The notes beneath the pieces are model-generated. The model did not search any database, had not been told where the DNA came from, and saw nothing but the letters and a program-made list of their open reading frames with translations. A stretch of DNA of 64,000 nucleotides from CAVZOY01 sp963777095. GTDB lineage: Bacteria > Actinomycetota > Actinomycetes > Mycobacteriales > Geodermatophilaceae. Shown in pieces: positions 61,302-64,000 of the stretch (the first letter of the stretch is position 1; each line of letters starts with the position of its first letter). The DNA is taken from NCBI GenBank assembly GCA_963777095.1, contig CAVZOY010000001.1, forward strand, positions 806,001 to 870,000, read 5' to 3'. A program made the translations under genes and the position numbers.

Positions 61302-61739
61302 CTACTCGAGGGCGTCGCCGACGACGGCGGTGGCGCCGTCCACCTTCATGATCCGCACACGGGAACCGATGGGGAAGGCCTCGCCGTCGTACTGGCTGCG
61401 GGCCGTCCACTCGTCGGCACCGATCTTGATCCGCCCACCGTCGTAATCGATGGCCCGGGTGACCGTCGCGGTGCGGCCGATGAGCATGTCGGTTCCGTCG
61501 AGCTGCAGCGGCGTCTTGTCGGTGAGGTGCTTCTTGGCGATCGGGCGCACCAGGCCGAGCAGCACGGCGGCCACGCCGATGAACGCGAGCAGCTGGAAGG
61601 CGACGTCGCCGCCGAGCAGCGCGACGGTCATGCCGCCGAGCGCGCCGCCGGCGAACATCAGCAGCACGAGATCGAGGCTCACCATCTCGCCGACGCCGAA
61701 CAGGCCGGCGGCGATCAGCCAGAGCAACCAGGCGGGCAC
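61302..61739 (-). CDS. NfeD-family membrane protein
   Basis: 145 residues, GTG 61739. Membrane spans LLWLIAAGLFGVGEMVSLDLVLLM and VAFQLLAFIGVAAVLLGLV, then the C-terminal OB-fold domain: DMLIGRTATVTRAID, GGRIKIGADEWTARSQ, IPIGSRVRIMKVDGATAVV-like. Short NfeD type, partner of the stomatin. No serine protease domain, as expected for this type. Confidence 0.9.
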   Translation of the reverse strand: MPAWLLWLIAAGLFGVGEMVSLDLVLLMFAGGALGGMTVALLGGDVAFQLLAFIGVAAVLLGLVRPIAKKHLTDKTPLQLDGTDMLIGRTATVTRAIDYDGGRIKIGADEWTARSQYDGEAFPIGSRVRIMKVDGATAVVGDALE

Positions 61740-61818
61740 GCGTCCATGATCCCACTCGGAAGCCCTTCATCGGGTCGCCGCCGCGTCGGTGTCGCCCTGT
61801 CGACGTAGCCTCGATCGG

Positions 61819-62556
61819 GTGCACGACTTCCCCGCCGGCCGGTTCGCGGTCTGGGCGACCGCCTGGCTCACCGGTCGCTGTTCCTACGACGAGGCGCTCG
61901 ACGCGCTGACCGGCAGCGCTGCCCACCGCGTCGCGGGGCTGCCCGGCACCGCCGAGGCCGTGCCGCTCGGCTGGGCGCTGACCGCGCTGCGCGGGCTCGG
62001 CGAGATCCGGTTCAGACTGGTGCTCCCCGTGGCCGGCGACGTCCGCGGACTGCCGCTGGTGCCCGGGCTGGCCCCGCTGGCGCTCGAGTCGGGTCAGGTG
62101 GCCGTCGGCGACCGGCTGGCGCTGGTGCCCGAGGCGCTCGGCCCCGAGGCGATCGCCTGGACGGCGTTCGACCTCGCCGGCGGCGAGCCGGCCGCCCCGC
62201 CGGTCGAGGGCACGCTGCGCGCGGTGTCCGGTCAGCTCGACCTCGCCGTCGCCGACGCGGCCCGGACGCTCGTCGCCCTCGACCTGGCCCGCTGGAACCC
62301 CGAGGTGCCGGCGCTGCTGGCCGACCTCGCCAGGTCGACGAAGGCCCCGGGTCTTCCGGCCGACCACGAACCGCTCGCGCTGTCGGTGCTCGGCCGCGCG
62401 CAGCGGCTGGCCGCCGTCCTCGACCTGGCCATGGCCGACGCGCCGGGTGGCGCGGTGAACCACGCCCAGGCGGCGGCCCGCGACGACGCGCTGCGGCCGC
62501 TGGCGCAGGCGGTGCGCGAGGCGACGGTCGCCGCATTCAACGCGGTTCCGCGATAG
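61819..62556 (+). CDS. Uncharacterised protein, about 245 residues
   Basis: GTG 61819 is the likely start (VHDFPAGRFAVWATAWLTGRC). Soluble and Ala/Leu-rich: DEALDALTGSAAHRVAGL, LGWALTALRGLGEIRFRLVLPVAGD, EALGPEAIAWTAFDLAGGEP. No family recognised, but the frame has actinobacterial codon use and a sensible start and stop. Function unknown. Confidence 0.7.
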   Translation: MHDFPAGRFAVWATAWLTGRCSYDEALDALTGSAAHRVAGLPGTAEAVPLGWALTALRGLGEIRFRLVLPVAGDVRGLPLVPGLAPLALESGQVAVGDRLALVPEALGPEAIAWTAFDLAGGEPAAPPVEGTLRAVSGQLDLAVADAARTLVALDLARWNPEVPALLADLARSTKAPGLPADHEPLALSVLGRAQRLAAVLDLAMADAPGGAVNHAQAAARDDALRPLAQAVREATVAAFNAVPR

Positions 62557-62582
62557 CAGCGCTCTCGCTAGCGTGCGCTCGT

Positions 62583-63218
62583 ATGAGCGCCCCCATGTCG
62601 ATGAACCGGGTCATCCACGGTGCCGTCCGCCGCGACCTGGCCCGCCTGTCGGCGGCGCTGGACCAGCTGCCGGACGGCTCTCGCCCGCGGGCGCAGGAGC
62701 TGGAGCGGGCGTACGCCAACCTCCATCAGCAGCTCACCATCCACCACGAGGGCGAGGACACCTACCTCTGGCCGATGCTGGCCGGCGTCGGCGTCGACCC
62801 GGAGCTGCTGCACACGATGGAGGCCGAGCACGAGGCGATGTCGGCCGCGCTCGCCGAGAGCCGCACGGCGATGGCCGCCTTCGCGCAGAGCGGGTCGGCC
62901 GCGGACGCGGCGGCCGCCCGCGCGAGTCTGGAGCGCACCACCGAGGTGGTGGAGCGTCACCTCCGCCACGAGGAGGACGAGCTCGAGCCCCAGCTCATCC
63001 CGCACCTGGAATCCCCCGAGTGGAAGGCGGTCGAGAAGAAGCTCCGCCGTCAGCCACCGGGCGTGGCCGGCCGGTTCTTCGCCTGGGTCACCGACGGGAT
63101 GGGGGACGCCGAGCGGTCCTACTTCCGCGCCACCGTGCCGCCGCCGGTCGTGTACGTCCTCGCCCACACCTTCGGACGGCGCTACTACCGCGAGGTCGCG
63201 CCGGTCTGGCAGAAATAG
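62583..63218 (+). CDS. Hemerythrin-domain protein
   Basis: 211 residues, ATG 62583. Four-helix diiron ligand pattern: VIHGAVRRDLARL (His), QLTIHHEGEDTYLWPML (His-His-Glu), MEAEHEAMSAAL (His), VERHLRHEEDELEPQL (His, Glu). The C-terminal 75 residues are extra (GRFFAWVTDGMGDAERSYF). Binds O2 or NO or handles iron stress; suits the redox genes of the window but stands alone. A hairpin follows. Confidence 0.92.
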   Translation: MSAPMSMNRVIHGAVRRDLARLSAALDQLPDGSRPRAQELERAYANLHQQLTIHHEGEDTYLWPMLAGVGVDPELLHTMEAEHEAMSAALAESRTAMAAFAQSGSAADAAAARASLERTTEVVERHLRHEEDELEPQLIPHLESPEWKAVEKKLRRQPPGVAGRFFAWVTDGMGDAERSYFRATVPPPVVYVLAHTFGRRYYREVAPVWQK

Positions 63219-63226
63219 CCGCCCGT

Positions 63227-63275
63227 TGTCGACATGTGGCTGCCTCGGCGCTGTCGAGACGACCACATGTCGACA
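63227..63275. terminator. Bidirectional hairpin between the hemerythrin and ferrochelatase genes
   Basis: Perfect 13-base arms TGTCGACATGTGG (63227-63239) and CCACATGTCGACA (63263-63275), 23-base loop, 13 bases before the ferrochelatase stop. Located between converging genes. Confidence 0.85.
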
Positions 63276-63288
63276 TGCGGCGATGTCG

Positions 63289-64000
63289 TCAGGTCGACGG
63301 GCGCCGCGGGGCGACGTAGCAGCAGTGCGCGGGGCAGTTCGTGCCCAGCCGGGGCGGTGTCCCCCCGCGGCGCTCCGCCACCAGCTCGCGCACCATCGCC
63401 ACGAACGCGGGGTGCGTGCCCGCCGTCGCGGCGCGGGCGAAGGCCATGCCGAGCTTCGCGGCGGTCTCGCGCGCCTCGTTGTCGAGGTCCCAGATCACCT
63501 CGACGTGGTCGCTGATGAAGCCGACCGGGAACAGCACGACGGCCTTCTCCCCCGCGTCGGCCAGCGCCCGGAGGTGGTCGTTCACGTCCGGCTCCAGCCA
63601 CGGCACGGACGGGGGTCCGCTGCGCGACTGCCAGACCAGGTCGAACTCCCGGCCCGGTGCGCCGGCGTCGACGATGAGGCGGGCGGACCGCTGCAGCTCC
63701 TCCTGGTACGCGCCGCCGGACGGTCCGGCCACCGCCGCCATCGAGTTCGGGATGCTGTGCGCCGTTGCGACCAGGCGTGCGGTGTCCCGGACGTCGTCCG
63801 GTAGTGACGCGAGTGCGGCGGCGAGCGCCTCGGCGTTGGCCTGCACGAAGCCGGGGTGGTCGCCGTAGTGCGGCAGCTTCTCCGCGGTCGGCCCGCCCCC
63901 GGGCGCCGCGCCGGTCAGTACCGACCGGGCCCGGGCGACGTCCTCGTGGTACTGCCGGCAGCCCGACCAGGACGCGAATCCCGAGGTCGCGAAGACGTAG
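63289..64000 (-). CDS. hemH: Coproporphyrin/protoporphyrin ferrochelatase, 5' end outside the window
   Basis: Inserts iron into porphyrin in heme synthesis; actinobacterial enzymes use coproporphyrin III. At least 236 residues of the 3' part are present, reading off the window end (YVFATSGFASWSGCRQYHED). VATAHSIPNSMA, FDLVWQSRSGPPSVPWLEPDV, VVLFPVGFISDHVEVIWDLDNEA are family blocks. The C-terminus GTNCPAHCCYVAP holds Cys residues that ligate a [2Fe-2S] cluster in actinobacterial homologues, with the first ligand in SGCRQY. Full start is not visible. Confidence 0.95.
   Translation of the reverse strand, partial: YVFATSGFASWSGCRQYHEDVARARSVLTGAAPGGGPTAEKLPHYGDHPGFVQANAEALAAALASLPDDVRDTARLVATAHSIPNSMAAVAGPSGGAYQEELQRSARLIVDAGAPGREFDLVWQSRSGPPSVPWLEPDVNDHLRALADAGEKAVVLFPVGFISDHVEVIWDLDNEARETAAKLGMAFARAATAGTHPAFVAMVRELVAERRGGTPPRLGTNCPAHCCYVAPRRPST

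Overview
The window is very GC-rich DNA with long antisense reading frames, GTG starts, GTGA/ATGA gene overlaps and an actinobacterial gene set: SigF with a UsfX-type anti-sigma factor, Ku/LigD end joining, a DosR-type two-component system, a cyclic-di-AMP riboswitch before an SLT/Rpf-like gene, and coproporphyrin-type ferrochelatase. This points to a high-GC actinomycete. Geodermatophilaceae (Blastococcus, Geodermatophilus, Modestobacter) is my best guess, an inference from gene content. No tRNA, rRNA, CRISPR array or insertion sequence was seen.

Layout. 0-7.6 kb: end of pgi, then a protocatechuate cluster (pcaH-G-B-D-C, minus strand) divergent from an IclR regulator and pobA; two matching inverted repeats probably mark the regulator's operators. 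7.6-14.8 kb: small stand-alone genes, a GH3 lipoprotein, the SLT/Rpf-like gene under a c-di-AMP riboswitch, a universal stress protein and a coiled-coil DivIVA-like protein. 15-21.4 kb: a flavin monooxygenase/FMN reductase pair and a three-gene membrane operon whose first protein joins a PAP2 phosphatase, a kinase-like domain and a flippase-like membrane domain. 21.4-25.9 kb: a DosR-like redox/dormancy island (flavodoxin, PPOX-family protein, DevS-like kinase that has lost most of its first GAF domain, DevR-like regulator, Acg-type nitroreductase) with two candidate Dos boxes. 25.9-38.7 kb: a large PAS-GAF-GAF-PP2C-ATPase-STAS phosphatase and carbon metabolism genes (glutamate synthase-like protein, sugar kinase, MFS transporter, phosphoketolase, hydroxyacid-oxoacid transhydrogenase). 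38.7-49.9 kb: mostly single genes, including an HNH endonuclease remnant, an orphan HypA with altered metal ligands, a SatD-type pair, two AI-2E-family membrane proteins and purU. 49.9-53.3 kb: ku-ligD operon. 53.4-60 kb: general stress module, with a PP2C-ATPase-STAS phosphatase divergent from usfX-sigF, a free STAS protein and a candidate SigF promoter. 60-64 kb: stomatin/NfeD, a hemerythrin-domain protein and the 3' part of hemH.

Two themes connect the genes. One is stress and redox control: SigF partner switching (two large phosphatases, anti-sigma factor, STAS antagonist), DosR-type signalling, universal stress protein, DNA end joining and c-di-AMP sensing. The other is aromatic acid use: PobA makes protocatechuate, and PcaHGBDC carries it towards 3-oxoadipate.

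The sequence has a quality problem. At least a dozen otherwise well conserved genes change reading frame once or several times (pgi, pcaC, pcaD, pcaB, the IclR gene, the 26-29 kb phosphatase, glutamate synthase-like gene, sugar kinase, phosphoketolase, a hydrolase, the transhydrogenase, ligD). Conserved residues continue in the new frame each time, so I read these as sequencing indels, not gene death, and give the full gene extents.
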